Made by a program: the position numbers and the translations under genes. A model generated the notes under the pieces. That model did no database searches. It was given only the letters and a program-made list of their open reading frames with translations, and was not told the origin of the DNA. From assembly GCF_027923225.1 (NCBI RefSeq), contig NZ_BSDI01000005.1:62001-126000 (forward strand): a stretch of DNA of 64,000 nt. Reading direction: 5' to 3'. Shown in pieces: positions 9,401 to 17,424 of this stretch. Origin of the DNA: Phytohabitans aurantiacus. GTDB lineage: Bacteria; Actinomycetota; Actinomycetes; Mycobacteriales; Micromonosporaceae. Within the stretch, counting starts at the first letter, position 1. Each line of letters starts with the position of its first letter.

Positions 9401-10144
9401 CACCTCCACGCGGCCGGCCTCCGGCGGGGCGTCGCGGAGCAGCGTCCGGTGCAGCCGTTGCAGCTCCGCACCGGGGAGCACGCCGAGGTGCTCCCGGAAG
9501 CGCTGGTACGCGTCGCGGTACTCGCGCAGGGCGTCGACGCGGCGGCCGGCGCGGTCCAGGCACGCCATCAGCTGGTGGATGAAGCGCTCCCGGAACGGGA
9601 ACTCGACCACCAGGCTGCGCAGGTCGCCGACCAGCTCGGCGGCCTGGCCCCGATCGATCAGCAGGTCGTTGCGGCGCTCCACCGCCAGCAGGCGCAGCTC
9701 GGTCAGCCGGGTGCGCTCGGCGAGCACCGCACCGGTCGCCGGGATGTCGGCCAGCGCGGTGCCTTCCCACAGCGCCAGCGCGGTGCCGAGGCGGCGCTCG
9801 GCGTCGAGACTGGACATCCGCTCCACGCCCGCGACCAGGTCTTCGAACCGGAGCGCGTCGACCGAGTCCCGGTCGATGTCCCACACGTAGGCGCCGGTCA
9901 GCGTGCGGATGGCCGGCACGCCGGCGAGGTTGCGGCGCAGCCGGCTCAGGTAGGTGCGGATCGCCGCCTCGGGACTGTCGGGCAGGTCGTCGTCCCACAG
10001 CCACGCCGCGATCTGACCGGTTGTCACCGCCCGGCCGGCCTGCAGCGCCAGCCCGGCCAGCAGGGCTCGCGGTCGCGGCTGGAGCGGATCGGCGGTGCCG
10101 CCGCCGAGGCCGAACGTCCCCAGCAACCGCACGGTGACGTCCAC
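6476..10144 (-). CDS. AfsR-like regulator with two tandem SARP modules, NB-ARC ATPase and TPR repeats
   Basis: This 1222-residue regulator opens with a SARP DNA-binding domain (VDVTVRLLGTFGLGG onward) and a BTAD domain to about residue 240. A second winged-helix domain (YRVLGPVEALADHQPVRLSPLQRALLAVLL) begins near residue 260 and carries a shorter BTAD segment. The NB-ARC ATPase follows from about 440, with Walker A GTAGVGKTA near 471, Walker B RILVVLDDV and GLPL-like CGYLPLALRIA. About ten TPR-like repeats fill the last 400 residues (RHGEAASLNNLAAVHQELGELTRAAHFHEQA and similar). AfsR itself has one SARP module, so the duplicated DNA-binding half is unusual. GTG 10144 is chosen because the SARP fold starts there; the longer upstream extension has no family resemblance. 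It diverges from the sigma-factor gene across about 86 bp. Confidence 0.88.
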   Translation of the reverse strand: MDVTVRLLGTFGLGGGTADPLQPRPRALLAGLALQAGRAVTTGQIAAWLWDDDLPDSPEAAIRTYLSRLRRNLAGVPAIRTLTGAYVWDIDRDSVDALRFEDLVAGVERMSSLDAERRLGTALALWEGTALADIPATGAVLAERTRLTELRLLAVERRNDLLIDRGQAAELVGDLRSLVVEFPFRERFIHQLMACLDRAGRRVDALREYRDAYQRFREHLGVLPGAELQRLHRTLLRDAPPEAGRVEVSTQDEPATAVRYRVLGPVEALADHQPVRLSPLQRALLAVLLLGAGQPMPSDRLAAALWGEPLPAAYEARVRTLVAALRKALATPGLISTDPSGYRLRLEPGQLDLDAFAHHVDRAERAARDGRPGVAVSHYDEALALWRGAALAGTRASFATAEAARLEGLRSAAAERRQRLRDLAGEPAPPASPAPRSLPAASSRFVGRDAELAALEELRAGPDRLLLVVGTAGVGKTALVTECAHRWARHFPDGQLFLSMRGFDHGPPASAAEALPQLLYDLGVPAGDIPVDLERQVARYRSLVAGRRILVVLDDVSDPEQVRPLLPGEPGCLVLATSRDRLGGLVALDGARRVTLDVLAPDAAIDVLRQSGGVRLDAEPDAAEELARLCGYLPLALRIASARLSDREHHTVRQHVDELRHGRMDRLQFAGDHRATVRGAFDLSYRALPEPARRLFRLLSLVPSPSGLTSAAAAALAATSTPDAGRLLDTLARVHLVRDRGADRFSSHDLLGEYGVELAAEEDPPAERDAAVRRLLDHYVAATDRAAAVMLSPTILLTRPEPVPGVPEVALGDAAEATAWTTAEWDNLTAAVEYAARCGPADAAWHLADALRGLMYLRGTASEWLAVTERGLAAACQHGDARAEAAMRFCLGLARWRMADYRTSLSEYEQALELYRRIPWERGEASVLRSLAVTLITMGRPREATDRLQESLDIDRRIGHRHGEAASLNNLAAVHQELGELTRAAHFHEQALPLLYENGQRHGAAIALENLGIIRREQGRLDEALDLLDRSLAIGRESGSRHQEAAALLEIGAVHGEAGRYAEATAALTEALAVAVELGEGRLHAVAETRLAVVDLRAGRVDEAIVRLDAARRLAGQDGSSRSQLDVELALTEAHCERGDFPAAHQHAERALQIAERAASPIAVADARQVRALAALGLGRVEQAVEDATEALRVHREAGRRLAEARTALTLRQAAHPSRTHG

Positions 10145-10230
10145 GGCGCAGAGCCTAGTCCCTGAAGGTTTCACGCAACCGGATAGCCGAGGCGCTGGTC
10201 TGCTTAGTGACAGCCCCGAAGGGAGCACAG

Positions 10231-10755
10231 ATGGACGGCGTCGAGGCCGTGCACGACGCGTACCGCGCGCACTATCGAAGGTTGGTGGGCCAGCTGTACG
10301 CGCTGACGCGGGACCTTTCCGAGGCGCAGGACGTGGTCCAGGAGGCGTACGCCCGGGCGCTTGCCCGTCCGGCGCGCTTCCTGGAAGTACAGGATCCCGA
10401 GAAGTGGCTGCGGACCGTGGCCATGAACGCGGCGCGCACGCGCTATCGGCGCCGTTGGGTCCTTGACCGGCTGCTGCTCGCCGGTCGCGTGCACCGGCCG
10501 GACGAGACGGTGCCGGGCATGTCGCCGGACCGGGTCGCGCTGGTCGAGGCGCTGCGCCGGCTTCCGCGCCGGACGCGGGAGGCGATCGTGCTGCACCACA
10601 TCGCGGACCTGCCGGTCGACGAGGTGGCGGCGGCGCTCGGCGTCTCGGCCGGCACCGTCAAGTCCCGCCTGTCCCGCGGCCGCGCGGCGCTGGCGCGGCT
10701 CCTGGCCGACAACCCCGACACCACCACCGCCGAAGGAGCGATCGACTATGCGTGA
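10231..10755 (+). CDS. ECF-type (SigE-family) RNA polymerase sigma factor
   Basis: A 174-residue sigma-70-like protein. Region 2 is seen as YRAHYRRLVGQLYALTRDLSEAQDVVQEAYARAL, with the WLRTVAMNAARTRYRRR tail. Region 4 is LRRLPRRTREAIVLHHIADLPVDEVAAALGVSAGTVKSRLSRGRAAL. ATG 10231 is preceded by GAAGGGAG. The stop overlaps the start of the next gene by 8 bp, so the two proteins are translationally coupled. In ECF systems the coupled downstream gene often encodes an anti-sigma factor or a sensory membrane partner. Confidence 0.92.
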   Translation: MDGVEAVHDAYRAHYRRLVGQLYALTRDLSEAQDVVQEAYARALARPARFLEVQDPEKWLRTVAMNAARTRYRRRWVLDRLLLAGRVHRPDETVPGMSPDRVALVEALRRLPRRTREAIVLHHIADLPVDEVAAALGVSAGTVKSRLSRGRAALARLLADNPDTTTAEGAIDYA

Positions 10756-12031
10756 CCTGGACTTCCGGGGCGTACTCGAAGACGTCACGGACGCCACCCA
10801 GCAACCAGAGTTCGGGATCGTGCGGCGGCGAACGGCGCGGATGCGCACCAGACGGCGCGTGCTGGCGTCCGGCGGCGCGCTCGCCGTGGCGGCGGTCCTG
10901 GCCGCCGCCGGCGGCGTCGCCGTCACCGGAGGCGGCGGCGACGGTCTGCCCGAGCTGGTCGGCAGCCCCGCCACGGAGACCGGCCCGCAGCGGATCCAGT
11001 GGGCCGGCGCCGCCGACGCCGACCACCTGTACGCGCTGGTCGGCTGCCCGACGTGCGACGCGACCCTGATGGCGTCGAGCGACGGGGGCCAGACGTGGCA
11101 GCCGCGCCCCACCGACCAGTGGCTCGCCAAGCCCGCCGCCATGCTCGACCTGTACGTGCTCGGGCCGGAGATCCTCGCCTACGGCCTGCCCGAGGCGCTG
11201 ACCGGCGGGCAGTCCGATGCGGTGACCGACGGGCTGCGCGGCAAGGGCAACGACGGGCCAACCCAATCGCGCGAGACACCGAGAATCAGTCTCGACGCCG
11301 GCCGGACCTGGAAGACCCTTTCGGCCAGCGAGGAGCCGGTGGCCGCGGCGCCCGACGGCACCCGGCTCCTGGGATGCGGGCTGGGTTCCTGCGACCTGCA
11401 CGCCGTCGACCCGGCCACCGGTGTGCTGGCGCCGCTGGCCACGCAGCCGCCGCTGACCCACGCCGACATCGCCGGCGTGCCGTTGGACGCCGGCCTGTGG
11501 GTGAGCGGGCTCGACCCGGCCAGCGGGAAGCCCGCGGTGGCGGTGAGCCGCGACGGCGGCAAGAGCTGGCGTTCGCACGTCTTCACCGATGAGGCGGTGG
11601 TGCCCCAGGACCGGGGCCTGGTCGCCGGAAAGTACATAACGGCCGTCGCGACCTACGACGGGCGGACCGTCTACGCCACCCTCACGGGCACCCACGACGG
11701 GATCCCGCACCTGTACCGCAGTGCCGACGGCGGGCGGACCTGGCGGCGCACGAACCCGGACGGGCCACCCAGCGGAGTCGAGACGGTGACCGGTCTCGGT
11801 TACGCCACGGCCGACGGCGCGCACGTGACGATATTCACCGAGGGCAACACGTTCGTGCTCCGGGTCAGCACCAACGGCCGCGACTACCGGCCCCTGGTCG
11901 CCGCCGGCGGGCCACCCACGATCAGCGTTCCGCCGGACGGCCTCGCCGGGGGCCAGTACCTGATGCGTAGCGAAAGGGCGCTCTACCTCTCCGGCGACGG
12001 CCGGACCTGGCGGCAGGTCACGCTCCCGTAG
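10748..12031 (+). CDS. Membrane-anchored Asp-box (sialidase-like propeller) protein coupled to an ECF sigma factor
   Basis: The 427-residue protein starts at ATG 10748 (MRDLDFRGVLEDV), with GAAGGAG about 10 nt upstream inside the sigma gene. A cytoplasmic stretch of about 37 residues is followed by one membrane helix near residues 38-60 (RRVLASGGALAVAAVLAAAGGVAV). An extracytoplasmic region then has at least five Asp-box turns: SSDGGQTW, SLDAGRTW, SRDGGKSW, SADGGRTW and SGDGRTW. These mark a sialidase/BNR-type beta-propeller. No sialidase catalytic residues can be recognised, so enzymatic activity is not claimed. Coupling to the sigma gene and the single-pass topology suggest it controls or senses for that sigma factor. 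The short cytoplasmic part lacks the classical zinc anti-sigma HxxxCxxC motif. Confidence 0.8.
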   Translation: MRDLDFRGVLEDVTDATQQPEFGIVRRRTARMRTRRRVLASGGALAVAAVLAAAGGVAVTGGGGDGLPELVGSPATETGPQRIQWAGAADADHLYALVGCPTCDATLMASSDGGQTWQPRPTDQWLAKPAAMLDLYVLGPEILAYGLPEALTGGQSDAVTDGLRGKGNDGPTQSRETPRISLDAGRTWKTLSASEEPVAAAPDGTRLLGCGLGSCDLHAVDPATGVLAPLATQPPLTHADIAGVPLDAGLWVSGLDPASGKPAVAVSRDGGKSWRSHVFTDEAVVPQDRGLVAGKYITAVATYDGRTVYATLTGTHDGIPHLYRSADGGRTWRRTNPDGPPSGVETVTGLGYATADGAHVTIFTEGNTFVLRVSTNGRDYRPLVAAGGPPTISVPPDGLAGGQYLMRSERALYLSGDGRTWRQVTLP

Positions 12032-12181
12032 GTGGGTAGGTCCGGAGGATCACCGGCCCCCGTGTCCCGGAGATCCGCCGGACGCCACCTAGGATTCATC
12101 TTGGCGAATGCCGATGCCGCGAACCAGGAACGGCACCGGTACTTTGCCGGTACTTGATGCCGCAGGGGTGGGAGGCCCGAG

Positions 12182-14410
12182 GTGTTCGGTCGGCTGCTGC
12201 GCGGGCATCGCCGGCGGCAGGGCTGGACCCAGGAGGACCTGGCCGCCAAGACGGGACTGAGCGTCCGGGCGGTCGGCAAGCTGGAGGCCGGCCGGGTCGC
12301 GGTGCCGCGGCCACAGACCGTCAACCTGCTCGCCGCCGCGCTCGGGCTGACCGGCGCCGACCGCGACGAGTTCCTCGCCTCGGCCACGCCGAGCGACGAA
12401 CGACCGCCCGCGGCCGGCGTGCCGGCGCAGCTGCCGCCGGACGTCAGCGGGTTCGCCGGCCGCGAGGCGCAGCTGGCCAGGCTCGACGCGGTGCTCGGCG
12501 GCGCCGCCAGTATCGCGGTGCTTTCCGGCACGCCCGGCGTCGGCAAGACCGCCCTCGCGATCCACTGGGCACACCGCGCCGCCGGGCGCTTCCCGGACGG
12601 CCAGCTCTACGTCAACCTGCGCGGGTTCGACCCCGGCGGGCGGCTGACGCCACCTGCCGAGGCGGTTCGAGGGTTTCTCGACGCGCTCGGGGTGCCGCCC
12701 GATGCGGCCCCGGCCAGCCTCGACAGCCAGGTCGGCCTGTACCGCAGCAAGGTCGCCGGCAGGCGGATGCTGATCGTCCTGGACAACGCCCGCGACGCCG
12801 ACCAGGTCCGGCCGCTCCTGCCCGGTACCCCCTCGGCGGTCGTGGTGGTGACCAGCCGCGACCGGCTCACCGGCCTGGTCGCCGGCGTCGGCGCCGAGCC
12901 CGTGATGCTCGACCCGCTCTCCACTGTGGAGTCCCGCGACCTGCTCGCGAGCCGGCTCGGCCCCGACCAGGTCGACGGCGACCCCGAGTCCGTCCAGCGG
13001 ATCGTCGCCGCCTGCGCGCGGCTGCCGCTGGCGCTGACGATCGCGGCGGCACGGGTACGGCAGTCCGGGTTCGCGCTGCGTGACGTCGCCGCCGAGCTGG
13101 ACGAGGCCGGGCACCGCCTCGACGCACTCGACACCGCCGACCGGACCAGCCAGGTGCGCGCGGTGTTCTCGTGGTCGTACGCGTCGCTCAGCCCGCCCGC
13201 CGCACGGCTGTTCCGCCTGCTGGGCCTGCACCCCGGACCCGCGGTGTCGGCGCCCGCGGCGGCGAGCCTCGCCGGCCACCCGCCGTCCGGGATCCGCCCG
13301 CCGCTGCTGGAGCTGATCCAGGCCAACCTGCTGGCCGAGCAGGCGCCCGGCCGTTACGTCCGGCACGACCTGCTGGGCGTGTACGCCGCCGAGCTGTGCC
13401 GCGCCGAAGACGGCGAGGAGGAGCGCGCCGCCGCCGTCCGGCGGATGGTCGACCACTACACGCACAGCGCGTACCACGCGGACCGGGTCGTGTACCCGCT
13501 GCGCGACCCCATCCCGATCCCGCTCGACCCGCCGGCACCCGGCACGGTTCCGGAGCGGCCCGCCGGCGAGGAACGGGCGCTCGCGTGGTTCGACACCGAG
13601 CACGCCGCGCTGCTCGCCATCCAGCGCCGCGCCGCCGAAGACGGCTTCGACGTTGCCGTGCTACAGCTCGCCTGGGCGCTGCGCACGTTCCATGTCTACC
13701 GTGGACACCGGGCCGGGATGGCCACGGTGTGGCGGGCCGCGATCCCCGTCGCCAAGCGGATCGGGCGCCTCGAAATGGCGGGCGAGGCGCACCGCTGCGT
13801 CGGCCTCGCCGCCACCTACGCCGACGACTACCCGTCGGCCGACGAGCAGTACCAGCAGGCCCTGCGGTTGTTCGCCGAGGCGGGCGACGACAACGGCCAG
13901 GGCTACACGCACCAGAGCCTCGCCCTGCTCAGCGAGCGGCGCGGCGACCCGCGGAGCGCGCTGCACCACGCCGGGCGGGCGGTCGACCGCTTCCAGGCCA
14001 GCGGCCACGACCGCGCACGGGCCAAGGCGCTCAACGCGGTCGGCTGGTACCACGCCATGCTGGGCGAGCACGAGCAGGCGCTCGTCCACTGTGAACAGTC
14101 GCTGGAGCTGCTGGAGCGATTCACCGACGCGTACGGCCAGGCGCACACCTGGGACAGTCTCGGGTACATCCACCACCGGGCCGGCCACCCCGACCGGGCG
14201 GTCGAGTGCTACCGCCGCGCGGTCGAACTCTTCGACGAACTCGGCAACCACGGCGACGGCGCGCCGACACTGGTCCGCCTCGGCGACTCGTACGCGGCCG
14301 CGGGCGACCGGGAGGCGGCGGAGGGCGTGTGGCGGCAGGCCCTGGCGATCTTCACCGCCCTGGACCACCCCGAGGCCGCGACGGTAGCCGCCAAACTATC
14401 CGTACGATGA
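12182..14410 (+). CDS. XRE-type HTH / NB-ARC / TPR regulator
   Basis: This 742-residue protein starts at GTG 12182, with GGGAGG upstream. An XRE helix-turn-helix occupies about residues 3-60 (LLRGHRRRQGWTQEDLAAKTGLSVRAVGKLEAGR). The NB-ARC ATPase begins near residue 90 (GREAQLARLDAVL), with Walker A SGTPGVGKTAL, Walker B RMLIVLDNARD and CARLPLALTIAAARV. TPR repeats fill the last 250 residues (GYTHQSLALLSERRGDPRSALHHAGRAV, AHTWDSLGYIHHRAGHPDRAVECYRRAV). It is a STAND-type regulator related to the AfsR-like gene to its left, with XRE DNA binding replacing the SARP module. Target genes are unknown. Confidence 0.88.
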   Translation: MFGRLLRGHRRRQGWTQEDLAAKTGLSVRAVGKLEAGRVAVPRPQTVNLLAAALGLTGADRDEFLASATPSDERPPAAGVPAQLPPDVSGFAGREAQLARLDAVLGGAASIAVLSGTPGVGKTALAIHWAHRAAGRFPDGQLYVNLRGFDPGGRLTPPAEAVRGFLDALGVPPDAAPASLDSQVGLYRSKVAGRRMLIVLDNARDADQVRPLLPGTPSAVVVVTSRDRLTGLVAGVGAEPVMLDPLSTVESRDLLASRLGPDQVDGDPESVQRIVAACARLPLALTIAAARVRQSGFALRDVAAELDEAGHRLDALDTADRTSQVRAVFSWSYASLSPPAARLFRLLGLHPGPAVSAPAAASLAGHPPSGIRPPLLELIQANLLAEQAPGRYVRHDLLGVYAAELCRAEDGEEERAAAVRRMVDHYTHSAYHADRVVYPLRDPIPIPLDPPAPGTVPERPAGEERALAWFDTEHAALLAIQRRAAEDGFDVAVLQLAWALRTFHVYRGHRAGMATVWRAAIPVAKRIGRLEMAGEAHRCVGLAATYADDYPSADEQYQQALRLFAEAGDDNGQGYTHQSLALLSERRGDPRSALHHAGRAVDRFQASGHDRARAKALNAVGWYHAMLGEHEQALVHCEQSLELLERFTDAYGQAHTWDSLGYIHHRAGHPDRAVECYRRAVELFDELGNHGDGAPTLVRLGDSYAAAGDREAAEGVWRQALAIFTALDHPEAATVAAKLSVR

Positions 14411-14416
14411 TCGATC

Positions 14417-15928
14417 GTGAATCTGGGATGGTCCGACGGTGGTCAGGGTGGGCTGCGGGCGACGAACGCCGACCGTGAGCAGGTGGTGCGGCTGCTGGAC
14501 ACGGCGCTGGCGGAGGGCCGGTTGGACGCCGTCGCGCACGCCGGCCGCGCCGACGCGGTACGGGCCGCGAAGACGCGCGGCGACCTCGCCAAGCTCGCCG
14601 CCGACCTGCCCGATCGGCGCGGCGTCACCGACTGGGTCGATGATCTTCGGGTACGCGGTGACGACCGTGAACGGGCAGCCGGCTGGCTGGCCGACGGGGC
14701 GGCGCAGGGGCGGCTCGCCGCCGTCGAGCACGAGCGGCGGGTCGCGGCGCTCACCGGCGTCGAGACGTACGGCGAGCTCAAGCACGTGCTGCACGGCCTG
14801 TCCGGCTGGCCCGGAGCAGAGCACGACGACCTGCTCGCCGGGTCGGACGACCGGGCGGCCGCCCTGGCGAAGCTGGCCGAGGCGGTCACCGACGGCCGGG
14901 TAGCACCGGTCGAGGCACCCGCCCTGGAGGCCGACATCGGCCAGGCCCGGCGGGTCACCGACCTCAGCCGGTTGCTGGCCGGTATCGCCACGCGCGCCAG
15001 CGACCGCGAGCGCGACGGCACCGCCCAGGAACTCGACGCCGCCTACCACGACGGACGGCTCGACGGCGCGGAGCACGCCGCCCGGGTCGGCAAGGCACGA
15101 TCGGCCACCGAGGACGCCGACCTCGCCGGCCTCGTGGCGGACCTGCACGGCGGTACCCGCCGGCTGGCGCAGGCCGACCGCGACGAGATGGCGGCCCGGC
15201 TCAAGACGGCGCTCGACGAGGGTCGGTTGGACCTGGCCGAGTACGAGGAGCGGCTGCGCACCGCGAACGCCGCCACCACGGTCGCCGAGACGGAGGCGCT
15301 GTTCGCCGATCTCGTCGACCCGCCCAAGCCCGCACGGCGCGGACCGCTCGACGCCCTGTTCGACGTGGTGGTGTTCAACTCCGCGCTGATGCCCGCGTCG
15401 CGGCGCTGGTGGCGGTACCTCTATCCGAAGCCGATGTGGAAGATCCTGACCGTCGGCACACTGGTCGCGTGGATCTACACCATTTTCGCGCTGCCTGCCA
15501 TCCCGCTCCTCGCGGCGGTCGTTGTCGGCTGGTTTCCGGTAATCGTCCTGCTGGGCCTGACCACCTACTTGGCCGGTAAGGCGGGCAAAGGTGTCGAGGA
15601 GCGGGAGGACGCGATCGCCCGCGGCATCCAGGAGGCCGTGAAGCGCTCCCACCACGGCTTCGAGACGGTCGAGATCGACCGGTCGGACGGCGAGGTGACG
15701 TTCAAGGTCAGGCTCGAGGACGAAGGCGAGGGTGCCACCATCCCCGAGCCGGTCATCGAGGAGGCCGTGCGGTTGCTGTGGATCAGCCGGCTCCTGCTCG
15801 CGACGATCAAATTCGAAGTCGGGTGGCCGGAGCGGGAGGTGTACGTCCTCAAGCTGAACCGGGCCGAGTGGCGCCGGCTGACCCACAGGTACGGGCCGCG
15901 CCCCTACGGGCCGCTTCCCGTGGACTAG
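14417..15928 (+). CDS. Membrane protein with five tandem DUF1707 repeats
   Basis: The 503-residue protein begins at GTG 14417, 6 nt after the previous stop. The first 300 residues contain five copies of a unit of about 53 residues, each with an (A/S/G)DR(E/D/A) opening, an xGR(L/V) centre and a closing LxxLxxxL. They start near residues 13, 76, 135, 193 and 252. This pattern matches DUF1707, which normally occurs once at the N-terminus of small actinobacterial membrane proteins. Copies 1, 4 and 5 are closest to consensus. Two membrane helices follow at about 345-390 (ILTVGTLVAWIYTIFALPAI, then LLAAVVVGWFPVIVLLGLTT), and a soluble C-terminal domain ends the protein. Function unknown. Its stop codon lies in a 17-bp tandem repeat. 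Confidence 0.8.
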   Translation: MNLGWSDGGQGGLRATNADREQVVRLLDTALAEGRLDAVAHAGRADAVRAAKTRGDLAKLAADLPDRRGVTDWVDDLRVRGDDRERAAGWLADGAAQGRLAAVEHERRVAALTGVETYGELKHVLHGLSGWPGAEHDDLLAGSDDRAAALAKLAEAVTDGRVAPVEAPALEADIGQARRVTDLSRLLAGIATRASDRERDGTAQELDAAYHDGRLDGAEHAARVGKARSATEDADLAGLVADLHGGTRRLAQADRDEMAARLKTALDEGRLDLAEYEERLRTANAATTVAETEALFADLVDPPKPARRGPLDALFDVVVFNSALMPASRRWWRYLYPKPMWKILTVGTLVAWIYTIFALPAIPLLAAVVVGWFPVIVLLGLTTYLAGKAGKGVEEREDAIARGIQEAVKRSHHGFETVEIDRSDGEVTFKVRLEDEGEGATIPEPVIEEAVRLLWISRLLLATIKFEVGWPEREVYVLKLNRAEWRRLTHRYGPRPYGPLPVD

Positions 15929-15972
15929 CGCTAGGCACGGACTAGCACTACGCACGGACTAGCGCTAGGCGC
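15922..15972. repeat. Three tandem 17-bp units spanning both stop codons of convergent genes
   Basis: GGACTAGCGCTAGGCAC (15922-15938), GGACTAGCACTACGCAC (15939-15955) and GGACTAGCGCTAGGCGC (15956-15972) lie head to tail. Units 1 and 3 carry the perfect palindrome CTAGCGCTAG. The first unit supplies the TAG stop of the DUF1707 gene on the plus strand, and the third supplies the TAG stop of the minus-strand gene ending at 15965. Copies 1 and 3 differ at one base. Confidence 0.9.
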
Positions 15973-16888
15973 GGACGACCACCACCTCGTACGTGGGCGA
16001 GGTGGGCGGGAAGCCGGTGTCGAAGTGCGCGTTCACCGCCGCCAGCTTGTGGCCGAACAGCGCCGCCGTCGTCGGGATGGCGAAGTGCGGACTGGTGATG
16101 ACCTTCTCGAGGGTGCCCTGGCTCAGGTCGCCACTGAGCTGGAACCGCGAGATCTGGTTGTTGAAGTTCTGCACCGCCCACAGCCGGCGGCCGTCGAGCA
16201 CGATGCCGTCCACATTGGGCACATCGACGCCCGCGATCGCCGCGCTGGCACCGGTGACCGGGTCGACGGTGAAGACCTTCGCCGCCGCCGAGTGCGCGAC
16301 GAGCAGGGTGCAACCGTCGGCCGTGGCGTCGATCCCGTTGAGGTTGAACTCGCCGCTGGTGTCGGCGGCCGGGCCGCTGAGGGTGAGAGTCCGCAATGGA
16401 CCCGGCTTGCCGTACCCGTCAACCGGTACGAAGAACAGCTTGCCCTGCGCGGAGTCGGTGAACCACGCGCCGCGCCGGGTCACCGCCACGTCGTTGACGA
16501 GCGTGGCGCCCGGGATCTGGTACGTGGCGACCGTCGCGCCCGTCCGCAGGTGGTACACGTACGCCTGGCCGGTCTGCCCGCCCGCGACGAAGAGCAGGTT
16601 GTGGCGGAGGTCGGCCTTCAGGCCCACGGCGTTCCGGCCGGCCGGCGCGTCGATGAAGAGCTCCGCGGTGCCGCGCTTGATGTCGCCGCGGAAGATGTCA
16701 CCGGCGAACAGGTCACCGGCGTAGAACGTCGATCCGGCGCCGGCGGCGATCCCCTCGGCGGATGTGGCACCCGGCAACACGATGACCTTGTCGGCACGCG
16801 GTTCGGCCACGGCTGGAGCGGCCGTCGCGCCGATCATTCCCAGCGCGAGCAGCGGCACGGCCAACCGATTCATGATCAAGTTAGGCAA
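15965..16888 (-). CDS. Secreted six-bladed beta-propeller (SMP-30/gluconolactonase-like) protein
   Basis: A 307-residue protein with a signal peptide (MNRLAVPLLALGMIGATAAPAVAEP) and a repeated propeller pattern: SAEGIAAGAGSTFYAGDL, NAVGLKADLRHNLLFVAGG, LVNDVAVTRRGAWFTDSAQGKLFFV, LNGIDATADGCTLLVAHSAAAKVF and NVDGIVLDGRRLWAVQNFNNQIS. The regular Asn/Asp loops are those of SMP-30-like propellers, but no catalytic metal site can be proved. The best ribosome site, AGGAGG, lies 4 nt before a TTG at 16888 (MPNLIMNRL), while the ATG at 16873 is 20 nt away. I therefore favour a TTG start. No obvious operon partner. Confidence 0.75.
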   Translation of the reverse strand: MPNLIMNRLAVPLLALGMIGATAAPAVAEPRADKVIVLPGATSAEGIAAGAGSTFYAGDLFAGDIFRGDIKRGTAELFIDAPAGRNAVGLKADLRHNLLFVAGGQTGQAYVYHLRTGATVATYQIPGATLVNDVAVTRRGAWFTDSAQGKLFFVPVDGYGKPGPLRTLTLSGPAADTSGEFNLNGIDATADGCTLLVAHSAAAKVFTVDPVTGASAAIAGVDVPNVDGIVLDGRRLWAVQNFNNQISRFQLSGDLSQGTLEKVITSPHFAIPTTAALFGHKLAAVNAHFDTGFPPTSPTYEVVVVRA

Positions 16889-16951
16889 TTCTCCTCCTAT
16901 CGGCGGTCTCCGCCCGATTGTGCCGTAACGACGCCGGGTACCGGATCGGTT

Positions 16952-17341
16952 CTAGGATGTTGCGAAGAACTCGATCGCGATGTTGTCGGGGTCCTTGGCG
17001 TTGAGGTGCGCGCCGAACTGGTCCTCGACGATCGCCGAGTGCAGCACGCCCTGCTCGTCCAAGCGCTGCCGCCAGCCCTCCAGCTCCGCGCGCGACTCGA
17101 CGTGGATGCCGATGTGGTCCAACCCGACACGTGCCGGGTCGAACTCGTCCTTCTCGTCGGTCGCCTGGTGCGTGCGGAACCCGACCATGAGCACCGGCCC
17201 CACGCAGACCGCGAGGGGGCCGGTGTCGTCGCTGGCGGACACCACGGTCTGCCCGTCCAGCAAGCGGTTGTAGAAGTCGGCACTGCGCTCGACGTCCGTG
17301 ACCGTCAGCATGATGTGCCCGATTCCCTGCGCCGATGGCAT
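16952..17341 (-). CDS. Vicinal oxygen chelate family protein
   Basis: 129 residues with the VOC fold. GIGHIMLTVTDVERSADFYNRLL opens the first half, with His at residue 9 as a likely metal ligand. GLDHIGIHVESRAELEGWRQRL opens the second half, with a second His. LNAKDPDNIAIEFFATS closes with the family D-P-x-N turn and a Glu in the usual third-ligand position. The retained His/His/Glu pattern suggests a metal-dependent enzyme such as a glyoxalase or dioxygenase; the substrate is not deducible. It shares little with the VOC protein at 4490 beyond the fold. Confidence 0.85.
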   Translation of the reverse strand: MPSAQGIGHIMLTVTDVERSADFYNRLLDGQTVVSASDDTGPLAVCVGPVLMVGFRTHQATDEKDEFDPARVGLDHIGIHVESRAELEGWRQRLDEQGVLHSAIVEDQFGAHLNAKDPDNIAIEFFATS

Positions 17342-17424
17342 GAGACCACCTCCCGGCTAAAAGCCCGCAAAGTACCAAAATCGACGCTACGCTCGGGCCG
17401 CTCGGCTGTCCACGGCCCCGGCCT

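Noticed and set aside
10463..12031. Longer version of the Asp-box protein starting at 10463
   Set aside because: The extra 95 residues lie in another frame of the sigma gene. GAAGGAG precedes ATG 10748, and the protein sequence makes sense only from there.
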